From Formicarius rufipectus (Eukaryota > Chordata > Aves > Passeriformes > Formicariidae), in the NCBI GenBank assembly GCA_013399695.1, contig VXAU01004938.1, forward strand, positions 2,067,394 through 2,131,393: a stretch of 64,000 bases of DNA, written 5' to 3'. Below, one piece after another: positions 13,211 to 24,195 of the stretch. The notes under the pieces are model-generated. The model was not told the origin of the DNA and ran no database searches. It was given only the letters and a program-made list of their open reading frames with translations. The position numbers and the translations under genes were made by a program. Within the stretch, counting starts at the first letter, position 1; every line of letters begins with the position of its first letter.

Positions 13211-13723
13211 ATCACGGTCCGAAAGGGAAAGAGGGATCGGTCCACGCAGGGGAAGGGTGTGAACAGGCGTGAACACTTTATTAAGGAGAGCATGGGATAC
13301 TTATAGGGTTCGGTCGGAGGGTTCTAGAACTTGGGTGGAGTCAGGGGCGGACCACGACACAAAAGGAAAAGGGTAGGAGGGTTTATAATTTATAAGGAAG
13401 AACTGGAGATGGCTTAGCCTTATAGGGTGGAGCTGCATTGCTTCACCGGCCAGCCAGTGAGGTTTTGGGGTACATAAACCAATCAGGGGGCTGTAACCGG
13501 GGTTCCCAGAACATTTGGACATACAGAAGTAATAGAATGGTATTAATTACCTATCTAATACATCTTTTGTCCTAACTATAACATTTAAACAGTATAAAAA
13601 CTTGCAGAAACAGCAGCTCCATGGCAAGGGGTGTACAACAGGTGTTTGTGGCAGCAGCAAACAGTTTCATCCATAGGTAAACATTATTCTTTCATCAGGC
13701 TCTGACAGTTGCCTCTCCCGACA
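13211..13723 (-). mobile_element. solo LTR of an endogenous retrovirus (antisense to OXR1)
   Basis: 513 bp bounded by the 7-bp direct repeat GTACATT (13204-13210 and 13724-13730), read as a target-site duplication. On the - strand the element begins TGTCGGGAGAGG and has a TATA-like CTATAAG followed by AATAAAG (complement of about 13279-13285), the order expected of a promoter and poly(A) signal in an LTR. It is GC-richer than its flanks and has no gag/pol/env or primer-binding site beside it, so it is a recombined solo LTR. The 3' end is GTGAT rather than the usual CA, so the exact boundary or family is uncertain. Confidence 0.8.
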
Positions 13724-15274
13724 GTACATTCTTCAACTGACAGAAATTTTTCTTACACTTCAGAACCTCATATAGTAGTTTCTGTTGTTTTTGTCTTTGT
13801 TTTGGTTTTTTCTTCTGTTGAGGAAGTAACTGAATTTTAAAATTTTGAAGCAGATGAGTGGTTGCATCATTCTGTGATGTTTGACTTTTATGCCTTAAAT
13901 ATGAGAATTATTCTTCTGGCAAATATGTCAGCTAGCAGTAGTTGCTGGTTGTGACTTACAAAAAAATGCAGATACCAAGTATTCTTTTCGATAATTGCTG
14001 CTTTTCTTGCAGTTTAATATTATTTATAATTCTGTTGCTTTAGTTTTGGTTTTCTAAAATATATTATCATTGAGCATCTCCAGGATTTTTGTTATGTGAT
14101 CTGTACATTCACAGAGTATATACACCCAGATTACCAAATACCATCTGTGCACAGTCTCACAGAAGAGTGCTGGCTAGAAACCTGCACACTCTGCTACACC
14201 CAGCCTCACTCAAGTTTGAGGGAGTAAAGTAGAAAAAAATTAAAAAACTTTTAAAAAAAGGCTTCTTTTTTAGGAGATTTGTACTAATTACTTCAACTTT
14301 AGTAGGAATTGTTGTGTAGGTTATTACTGCATGTTGTATTAGCAGAATGCAAATAAACTAGTAAATTAAGAATCAATATTTCTCAATCTAGATAGATTTG
14401 GTGAAGGCACAATTAAGTAGAACCAAGGTAAAAGCATAGATCTGCTTGAAAGATCTGGCTTGAAAGCCATCAGACTAAAAATGACACGTCTATTAACAGT
14501 AGGTCACTAAAAATGCTAGGTCATTTAAAATTTTAAATACCATAAACACTGTCAAGGGTCCTGTCTCAGAATAAAACTCTGAAATAGTCATACTATGAGT
14601 TTTGGCTCATTAAGATACCTAGATAGCCTTTTTACTTCTTTTATATAGCAAGGACTTTGTTGAATTTTTTCTCTCTTGTGGGTGTTTTGAGCATTTAGGG
14701 TTTTGGGAACTGCTATTTTTTGATCTTTGCAGTGATCAAATGTTTCTGAGTTTGGAATTAATAGTCTATTTCGTCTGAATATTGAACAGCTGATGCAATG
14801 CAAGTAGATAACTGAGTAAACTAGAATAACTCAAAAGATCTCTCTTGTATCTATTTTCAATTTTTTTGTTACCCGTGACTGTCATACTCTCCTATTTTAA
14901 CAGACACTTAGGAGAAATTGTAATGCTCTGTAGTTTTCTGTGTGTATAAACAAGCTGAAATACCATTAATGATAACATGTCTGTTTGCTGCTTAGTTAGC
15001 TGAATATCTGTAGAGATTAAAAGGAAAAACAAGACAGACAATAGCTATTGCTGAAAACATTTCTCATTAAGTATGTGTCAAGTATACAAGAAGACATTGA
15101 AGAAAGACACCAACAAAAGAGCATCTTAAATAGCCCTTCTGAGACTTGGGGATGGGGTTAAAATGCTTATTTTCATTCTGTCTGCTTGCTGGAACTAAAA
15201 TCCCACTTCTGAGCTCAGAGTTCTCAATGGCTGCATCTGAAGGACCAAAATACCAAATATCAGATTATTTTAAG

Positions 15275-15312
15275 AGTACTTATCTATATTATCTAGATAG
15301 TAGATAAGTACT
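15275..15312. repeat. perfect 12-bp inverted repeat with nested palindrome
   Basis: Arm AGTACTTATCTA (15275-15286) is perfectly repeated as TAGATAAGTACT (15301-15312). The 14-base spacer itself contains the palindrome TATCTAGATA. It could extrude as a cruciform or fold in the pre-mRNA. No flanking target duplication was seen. Confidence 0.9.
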
Positions 15313-15369
15313 TATCTGCCACAAAGTTCATGTGCCAGTCCTATGAAACAGGCTATTTTGTTTCTTTTT

Positions 15370-15412
15370 AGTGTTTTGGGTTTTTTTTGTTTTGTTTTTT
15401 TGGGTTTTTTTT
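15370..15412 (+). repeat. T/G-rich homopolymer-like tract
   Basis: Runs of T separated by G and GGG blocks on the OXR1 sense strand, intronic. Confidence 0.85.
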
Positions 15413-16560
15413 CCAATATGGAAATTTATCTTGGAGCTGACAAATACGTATAAAATGCTTGCAGATAATGCATGTTTATGACTAACTTACCATACTACAT
15501 ACAGCAGGCATAATTTTAAAATATTGGCTGAAAAGAAGGTGGCACACATTTAAATAGTTACTGGGGAAAAATACTCTTTCATGCAACAATGCTATTCTAA
15601 ACTTTATGTTGAAAAGCTGACTGAGAAAACATCCAGTAGTGATATTTATAGATCAAGAAGGTGATGTTTTCTGTGCTTAGTGGATCTTTGGTCTGCATAG
15701 ACACTGAAGGAGAACTTCTGCTATAAAGAAAAGATGAGTGTCGTAGGAAACTGGACCATAATCTGTATGTACTTTTAATACCAGAGGTAGGATAAATCCT
15801 TTGTTGACTTAACTGATGATAAGAACTCTTAAGTTTACTTTTTCCTTCCTTGGTTTATAAAAGTCTCTTGTGGCTGGAAGACTTGGGCAATTAATCTAGT
15901 AAAGAAACAATTTTTCTTCCTTTACCACGTGCTGACTTGACAATCCAGACCTTGAGGGTAATCATATAATTCTTGTTGGTTCAATTAAATACATTACTGG
16001 AGGGAAAAACCTGTACTGCAACATCCAGTATACTTCCTCCTGAGGTCTTGCTCATACCATTGAGGTGTTTGATATAGCTAACAAAGTAAAATTCATCTTA
16101 ATTCTGTATTAATAGTGCTAAGGTTTTTCTGTTGTAAACAAAAAGCAATTAATTAACAGGTTTAACATGTGTGAATCAGGCCAAAATAATTATTTAACAC
16201 TCTCTTTTGCATGTATGTGGGATATCTGTTTAATAGTAGAGGGTTGTCTGATTCAGTGTTGGGGGGAAGGCATTGTGATTACTTTCTGGATGCTTTCAAG
16301 CATGGATGAAATACTATCATAATGTGATCTGCAATTGGAAGCAGAAATGGATGTTGGAATTATTTAATGTGGTGCACCCTGAAGTAAATTGTGCTGATGC
16401 AATTTACATAATAGACAGGTAATTATTACGGCTTGTTACCCTGTCTTCCATTGCTTGTTGATATAAATGTCCTATATACCTTCACAATCTAATACAAAAT
16501 TAGTGATTTTATTAAGCTCTTTTGTACATTGTGCATAACTTACTTTTTCTTTATTAATAG

Positions 16561-16729
16561 GGTCTCCTGTTACAAAAGAAAAACGAAGACATCGATCTCA
16601 CAAGTTTCTGCTTCTCAGAGTTGGAAAACCCATGAGAAAAACATTTGTTTCTCAAGCAAGTGCATCAATGCAACAGTATGCGCAGAGGGACAAAAAACAT
16701 GAGTACTGGTTTGCTGTTCCACAAGAAAG
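16561..16729 (+). CDS. OXR1: OXR1 coding exon (visible residues 370-426)
   Basis: Acceptor TTAATAG, donor AAAG|GTAAGA, 169 nt. It encodes a basic stretch (SPVTKEKRRHRSHKFLLLRV), then GKPMRKTFVSQASASMQQYA and QRDKKHEYWFAVPQER. This region is strongly conserved among vertebrate OXR1 proteins. The GRAM-to-TLDc linker becomes ordered and basic here, in contrast to the acidic exon before it. The split arginine codon (AG|G) is completed by exon 19640-19802. Confidence 0.97.
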
Positions 16730-19639
16730 GTAAGAAAGCGGTAAACTGTAAAAATCAACACTTTGCAGTAGGTCTTTTACTTTATTTTTCTACACCATCC
16801 AAAATTTTTCAGTGACTTTGTCTATAAAACATCACAAAAAAGGGTGTCTGGTGGAGGAAGTGAGTTCTGCAACAAAGTTTTTATTGTCATTATCTGTGCT
16901 TCCCATTATTTGGCAACTTCCTAAAAACTCTGTCTACTTCTTATAGCTCTGAGTTCAGAAGAGCTGGCTGGGGCTCCTTTGTCTTATCTTTGTATATGGA
17001 ACAAAAAATCTTCTCAGGAAGCAAGTTTATAATTTCTACTGGAAAAATATATAAACTTGTTGCACTCAGACATGAGATGTCCATACTCACTCACTGGTAC
17101 AGTCTTGTATTCTGAAATCATCTTTAGTAGAGAATTGTGGCTTATTTTCAACTTGAGGATGATTTTTGGGGACATTGCGTTCTTGTCAAAGAGTGGGGGG
17201 GAAAGAAAGAAACAAAAAGCTATCAGTTATCATCTTGTATAAATACCTTCTCACAATGATCAAGTCACTTTTCCGTCTTTTCTTTTGAGCTGAATGGCAT
17301 AGAATGTCCAGTTCTGGGCACTGCAGTTGAGGACAGATATGGATCAATTGGAGAGAGCCAGAGGAAAACAGCAAGACTAATTAATGCCTAGAAAGTGTAA
17401 CATATAAAGAAACTTAGAAGTAAGTGGGGTTCTTTAATCTAAAGGAGAAAAGGTTGATTATCATTTCATACTTATGTTGGCTGCAGCAAGGACAGTAGTT
17501 GGTTTTTTCATGTCCACTGTGAATGGAAATGTGTAATGGACTGAAATTACATCAAAGTATTTGGGTTACCCAACAGGTAGAATGGAGTCCATGCTATTGC
17601 ATCACTAGTCTGCTTTTAAACTTCACCCCTGCTTCCTCTAAAGTGATGGAGAGGATACAGATTCTAGAGTCAAATATCTAGTCCCATTGATTCTGGTGTA
17701 GTTAATCCTGTCTGAGCCAGGTGTCCTCTTGTGGTAACAGTAAACTCAAATTTGCTTGTTCTATTAATGCCGTATTTAATTTGAAAACAGATAAATGTTT
17801 CACATATGGCAGTGATGTCTAGCTCAGTTAATTACAATTATTACTGTCTCTTTGATTCATTTTTTTTCTAGTGTAGCAGAGCAAGTACTTATCTTCAGCG
17901 TAAAGCAGAACTCATCACCTATTTTGGAAGAAATGGTTTTCAGTTTGCAGTCCGTATCTGACCTTGAAAATTACTCTGCCTATAAAGGGTCTCTCTCTAA
18001 CTTCATGAGAGTATAGTATCAATTCTTTATGCATTTAATGTGTGTCCTGTGGTTTTTGTACACAAAGAGTCACATGTCCTCATTAGGGTGGTGTTTTCTT
18101 AATTTGGTGTTAACCTTGCAAAGTACTAGTCTGCATAGGTCAAAATATGTAGTGTCAAACCAATTGTCTTTGCCACTTAGTGGTAAGAGAGAAAAGTAGG
18201 TATCTGACACACCTGCATTATTTCACTGTTCTTAATCTGAAATGAGCTTGTTTGCGAAGGGGTGTCTGACAGTTCCTTAAGCTTCAAGTTTTATGTGCCT
18301 TTTTTTTTTTTTTTTTAAAGGTGCTATACTGATATACAGTTTCAAGTTCTTGAAGTTAAATTCAGGGTGGGTTTTTTAAATTTTTTTACTTGTATGACAT
18401 ATCAAAATTGATACCTCATTCAGTGCATGAAGAATCTATACCTTCTTGTTTTGACTTTTGTAACAGAATTTATCTCACTTTATGCATCTGAGATGTTTTA
18501 TTCTCTCTTACTGCCGGAGAAAGATTTGTCTTTTTTATTTTTTTCTCCTTTCACCAGTTTTGTCCAGGAACTTTAATTTTAAAAAGGGTGACTTTGAATA
18601 ACTAATCCTGTTCAGAGGCTATTACTGCACACCTGTGTGCAACATCCCTTTAGGCAGAGGCACGTGAAAAATGTAACTGCAGATTTGAGAGGCATTGCTG
18701 CTCTTCATCTCTTGCTGTTCTTGCAGTACTCACCTTTGCAAGGAGGGTGGAAAATGAACATTCAGATATCGTTCTTCATGCTAATCTAGTATACAGATTG
18801 TCTGTAGCAAACATTTCTGAAGAGAGATATAAGGAATATTCAAATTCTTGTAACCAGAGGCATAGAGCTCTAGCTCTGAATCTCTTTTCCATGATGAAGA
18901 GATACTAATGGATTCATTGCAGATCCTTTTTCTGAATATTCTGTCTGTGCACCTGCAGGAAAAATAGTACAGACTGACATCCAATAAGATTGCAAATAAC
19001 TTTCTTCTGTGAATATGGGGATTTTGCTCTTTCAAACTGGAGAATCATAACATTTGTGGCAGATAACTTAACTTAAAAGGAGGTAACTGAGTCTTGGTAC
19101 CTACTGCAGTCAGAACACTCTGTAGTTTATGATTGACAGAGAAACAGATATATGTGTGCATGCTTTCAGCCTTATTCCCTCATGTCTGTAGTAATTCTCA
19201 CACTGTATAATTTTGGTTATATGTCTTGGTAGTGTTCAGCTTTTCTTCTGGAGTGGGGAGGACAGACATGCTGACATCTTTAAATTCCTTGTTTGTTCTT
19301 ATGTAACTTGTTTTAAAAAAAAAGGTAGTTCCTGGTGTTTTATTTTGGAAGTTATTTCAGTTGTAAGCAGAGATTTCCAAGTGGTTGAAAGCCCATACTC
19401 TTATATGAAATCACAGCTAATTCATTGCCAACTTGATTCCTGTTTTTCTTCCAGTGGCAGCTTCGTATAATTAAAAAGAAAAAAAAGAGCTAATTATTTT
19501 TTTTCAAATATGTCTCTAGTATCTAGTAAATCATGAAATAGTAAGTATTTTAATTTTAAATACTTCATATTATTAGACATCCAAGAAGATCACAGACTTA
19601 CTTATTTTTCTTCTCTCTATCATTGCTTGACTTCTCTAG
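16730..19639 (+). other. OXR1: OXR1 intron
   Basis: About 2.9 kb. It holds an old sense CR1 fragment near 17290-17480 and a poly(T) run near 18299-18316. No other coding evidence. Confidence 0.85.
17290..17480 (+). mobile_element. old CR1 LINE fragment (sense)
   Basis: CCAGTTCTGGGCACTGCAGT followed by a TTGGAGAGAGCCAGAGGAAA block, matching in order the CR1 stretch upstream of its 3' UTR. Heavily diverged, ends approximate. Confidence 0.5.
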
Positions 19640-19802
19640 GACAGATCACTTGTATGTCTTCTTTATCCAGTGGAGTCCAGAGATATATGCAGAAGACACT
19701 GGGGAGTCTCTTCGGGAGCCTGGATTTATAGTGGTAAAAAAGAAAGAAGAGCCTGAAACTAGTGAAGAATCTGCTACTGAAGATGCTAGTAAAGAGTGGG
19801 AG
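19640..19802 (+). CDS. OXR1: OXR1 coding exon (visible residues 426-480)
   Basis: Acceptor CTTCTCTAG, donor GAG|GTAAGG, 163 nt. It encodes TDHLYVFFIQWSPEIYAEDT, GESLREPGFIVVKKKEEPET, and an acidic tail ending KEWE. The exon ends in phase 0, so it can splice to either the 81-bp exon (38865) or directly to 42226 without losing frame. The next intron contains the internal first exon of the short isoform. Confidence 0.97.
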
Positions 19803-20481
19803 GTAAGGAAGAACAGTGTCATGTATTATTTTAATATATTGCTATGAAAGTATTAAAAAGGTGTTAATACTTTTCAAGAAGAAGAAGAAAAGCAATATGC
19901 TATGTTAGTCTGATTACTATGATCATGACTATTTAATTTATGCCATCCTAATGCTTTGCTGTAACATCTGGTCAGGGCAACATTTCACAATTGCAAGTCA
20001 TTATTGTGTGGAGCAAATTGTACTTTAAAACTCCCAAGTGAAAGGAATGTGTGTACAGCAAAGAAGTTATAATTTTGATGAAGCATAGTTTTCAGTCTCA
20101 TAACCGACAGTTTTCTGATATTTATTACTCCTGCATCTAGAATATTCAGTATTTTTTGGTAAGACTCAGTAAAAGGGATGGGGCAACATGAAACAACATG
20201 TCATTAATAGATATTCCTTTCAATAATTCAGTAATTAATTTTTTTGTTAACACTTTGTACATTAAGATGCTGTTGAATGAATTCTAGAAATAACTTGTAG
20301 CTGGAACTGTCTCAAATTTTTTATAGCAAACATATTTCTCTTATGTGAATCTGTGTCCACTGTGTTTCTATGGACACATCTTTAAATGTCTATGTAGTTT
20401 TGTTTTGTAGTGTGCATACAGTTAAAGCGCTTGTAGTCTTGTACATTCAAATGTTGGTCAAAAGTTTTGATTCTTGTCATA

Positions 20482-20498
20482 TATATATATATATATAG
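20482..20498. repeat. (TA)n microsatellite
   Basis: Short uninterrupted AT dinucleotide run, directly visible, intronic. Confidence 0.85.
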
Positions 20499-22108
20499 TG
20501 GAAGTATCCCATCAGTAGTGCTTAATTTGAGTCTCAGGACAGTCATTGTCATCTCTGATGGTAGATTGACCTCTTGTTTTCCTTTTCCCTACCCCCACCC
20601 TGCAATGGAGCACACTGAAATGAAGGAAGTCTACACGTCTGTTTTATGTAGAGTGTAAAAAATTTTAAAGACCCGCAATAGTCTTAACTACAGGTAGTGG
20701 TTTTCTGCTTAGCTCAAAAATGTAGTTTCACAGAACTCTGACTTCAGACTTTCTTAGGTGGAGTATTAGGCTATGGTTAGAAAAAACTCTCTGCAGCTCA
20801 GTGATTTTGCATGAATCACTTCTGCTTTGAGACATTAGTATCATAAAAACATGTCTTCTGAACTTTCGTATTTTCAGTATATATATTGCTTGAGTATTTT
20901 TAACAGCAGTGTTATTTTGGTGTTGACTCCTGCTCAATGCCTTTTTATATGTGTTTGATATTTTAAAACTTGGCCTTTTGGAATGTGGAAATAAGTGAAA
21001 ATTGGCCAGTATTGTGGTTTAAATCACAGTATGTCTCTTTTTTAATGAGTTCTTCAGTGACTTAACACTTTATTTTCTGTAGAAATTATCCTGTAATTAT
21101 ATTAAAGGTTTTATTCATGATTAAATGCACTAAATTTTTAGAAACTATTTCTGAAGGTATTTGAGGCAATCCACTTTCTGCTAGTATTAAAATCTAAGTT
21201 ATTTACCATAGGATGAGGCCACAGCTTAAGCCTTTATTTAGATCTTCTCTGGAAACAGTTGTAGAAAGCATATTTCAAAACCACTGTAATTTCTTTGTGT
21301 TATGTGAAATTATGTCAAGCTTGGTTTTCTTAATGTTATCAAATTTGCTGGATTTAGAAGTTAGTGTGATTAATAAGATGGATAACTATAAAGAAGATGT
21401 TACGCAAATACAATATACTAATGTGGTCATTTATGCATTCTAACTTGAGTAATATAACTTCCTCTGGCCAACTTGTAGCACAAATCTGAAAGCTTTGTTT
21501 GAAAGTGAACTTCTCAATCAGAAATGTGTGACAGTATGCAATGGTTCAAGTTGTCATTACATAAAACGGCATTTAGTGGCATTTAACATATGCTGGAAAG
21601 TATCAGTAAATACAGGGAATTGTAGCTGTTGTCATACTCACTACTCCCATTGAACTTCAGTCATTACTTTCAATCAGTAAACTTACTTCCTTTAACCCAG
21701 CAAGCTTTTCCTGTCAGCTTTTGCTCCAGGTGCAATCCAAGATAGCAGGTGAAGACTGTAACTGAAACCTTTTAGTAGGTATTGGGCTGGAAAACAGACT
21801 GCCTTCTTCAGATCGCAGGGATGGGAGAATTCAAGGTGGAAGGGAAATGGAAAGCAAAATCTTGATATGCAAATGCTTCACAAAGTTCTGTTGATCTACC
21901 AAAAGATGACGGTAGTGGAGTATATTTCTTTTCCAAAAAGTGTTCTCCCTGTAATCATTAATCATTGAATGATATCTTATAGCTAGAGAAACAGGGATGA
22001 GGACTAAGGAGTGACCCAGGTGTGATGCTCTGGGACAGCTATTTTTACTTTACTAGTTCTGTGTTAATATATGCAGCTTTTTACCAAGAGACTTCAAGGA
22101 AGCACTGT

Positions 22109-22195
22109 GGGTTTTTTGGGGTTTTTTTGTTTGTTTTGTTGTTGTTTTTTGGTTTGTTTTGTTTTGGGGGTTTCTGGTTTTGTTTTTTTTTCCTA
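22109..22195 (+). repeat. T/G-rich tract
   Basis: About 85 nt of TTTTG/TTGTT/GGGG blocks with almost no A or C, on the OXR1 sense strand. Confidence 0.9.
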
Positions 22196-23879
22196 GTGGC
22201 AAAGTAGTTATGGTAAGAAGGAATAAGCAAAAGCAAGGATCAGTAACATATAAAACAAGTAGTAGGGATTGGTTGATACGTTTATTAAATGGATCAGTGA
22301 ATCGGACTGAACTCATACCCTAATCTTTCATTTCAGTTTTCTGTTTACTTATTCTTCTACCTGTATTACAGGGTAGTTTGTCCCTTATCAGCTTTTCCCC
22401 TGAAATGATCCAGTACGTGTAACCTCACTTGATCTGGTAGCAAAGCTATGAAGACTCTTGCCATTGTATTAAACATGAATTTGATTAAATACAGCATTGT
22501 ACGGTGTCCAAAAAATTTAGCAAATCCTTTAGCTCTTTTTATATTATGTTGCACACTTAGTAGATAATTGACTGATTAGAAATAACTAGGAATCTACTAC
22601 TATGTAACATTACCATCAGTAAAGATGAGTAATTCATAGTTACTGAGTTTGAAACAAATTCTGTGAGGTACCTTGTATCTGCTTTTGCTGATGTTCCTCA
22701 GTATCTGCCTTCCTGGGAGGCCACTGCATATACCATTGTCAAAGCTGTCTGAAAATGATACTTTCTCACTTAAGATCAGTCTAAGCTAAACAATTCTCCA
22801 CTAGAAGTGAAGAGCTAATAATTTTATTTCATAAATCTAATAACTTCATTTATCTAAGAAATTAAACTGGTGATGCTGAGTTCTCAGTTGTGTTATCCCC
22901 AACCATTTTCCTCAAATATCTCTTTTATCTTCTTGTACTTAAATGAATGGGTTTACATCAAAGAAGGTGCTTTGAGTTGTGTGGGATTGTTGGATTTTTT
23001 GACATGGGTGTGTTTTGGTAGCTTTTTTCTTTTTTTTCACCATCTGTACTGAGCCATAGATGTATAGAGTTATATTTATCATGGTATTCTTTTTTTGCTG
23101 GATGTGTCTCAGTTCAAGTGCTAATGGCTTTCTGTATCTGTTAGCACAAATAATGACTACTACTTTGTGTTAATAAACAAATGCTTTCTCCAAAACATAA
23201 TTTGCATCTAAAGATGGCAAGACTTGACAGCAAGCCGAGTCCTTCTGTTGTGCAGTACCTCAGAAACAACTTCCATCAGAACTTTTTGGTCTAATCTTGT
23301 TTCCTTTTTTAGTTCAAGTTGTGTGTATAGTTGGTTTCTATTTAAACCTGAAATCTGTTAAGCAAACAGATGAATTGCTTTGCACTAGAATAATTCTTAT
23401 TTAAAGAGTTGAGTCGTCCTTTTCCCTTCCCCCAGCTTCTCTAGCATTTGATCTCATTTATTGTTATTCTTCAAGATTGAGTCATACTTGAGGTCCATGT
23501 AAATCTAAATACTCATCCACAAGATATTTGAAAACAGGAAACTTGTCTTAGGAGCCTGGTATTAAAGTAGCTGGAAGCTCATCTGTTTTATTGTTTTCAT
23601 TAGCTTGTTCATTGTTTAGGAAATACAGAAAATTTGTTTGATTTAAAGCTGTCTGGAAGTTAATTTCCAAAACAAAATATGAGTTGATAAATACTTGCAA
23701 ATCATTTTTCCCAGACACAGTGGGTCATGTTCTGGGCTTGCATTTCATAACAATTACCTTTGGTTTTGCTTATTAAATGTCTGTAGAAAACACACATATA
23801 ATGTGAGAAAAATCTCTTTTATTTAAATTTAGAAACATCAAAATATGAAACAAAAAGGTAAGGCAAACAGGAAGATGTT

Positions 23880-24195
23880 AAACAGTACGTACCAGGTGTC
23901 CATGTCCCTAGGGTCCAAAAAGCACCCCTCCAAATTCAAAACCAGCGCTTTTTGAGGCTTCTATAAAGCCCCACTCCACCTAGGTCACAGAAAGGGCGTT
24001 CCCCTCCCCCTGGTTGGCTGTGCCGTGCTGGGAGGTGGAGCCCTGGTCAAGGTGTCAGCCTCCATGACCAACCATGTGGTTGGTGGGGTTTCCTCGGCCA
24101 TATACATTTTACCCTGTCTCCGACCACATGGTCCCTGGTACGGGCCCTAGACAGGACTCGGTACGTTACAACTCTGCGAGACACCTATAGATAAG
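23880..24195. mobile_element. GC-rich LTR-like insertion, family unresolved
   Basis: Base composition shifts abruptly from AT-rich intron to GC/CpG-rich sequence (blocks such as CCTGGTACGGGCCC and GGCGTTCCCCTCCCCC). It has a TATA-like CTTCTATAAAGCCCC on + near 23958, and at the right edge the complement reads TGTCTCGCAGAG, a plausible LTR start. I could not find a matching target duplication or the other end, so the LTR assignment is an inference. Confidence 0.4.

Larger units (their letters stand above)
12262..16560 (+). other. OXR1: OXR1 intron
   Basis: About 4.3 kb. It holds the solo LTR at 13211-13723, a 38-bp inverted repeat at 15275-15312 and a T/G tract at about 15370-15412. Otherwise it is AT-rich with no coding evidence. 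Confidence 0.85.
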
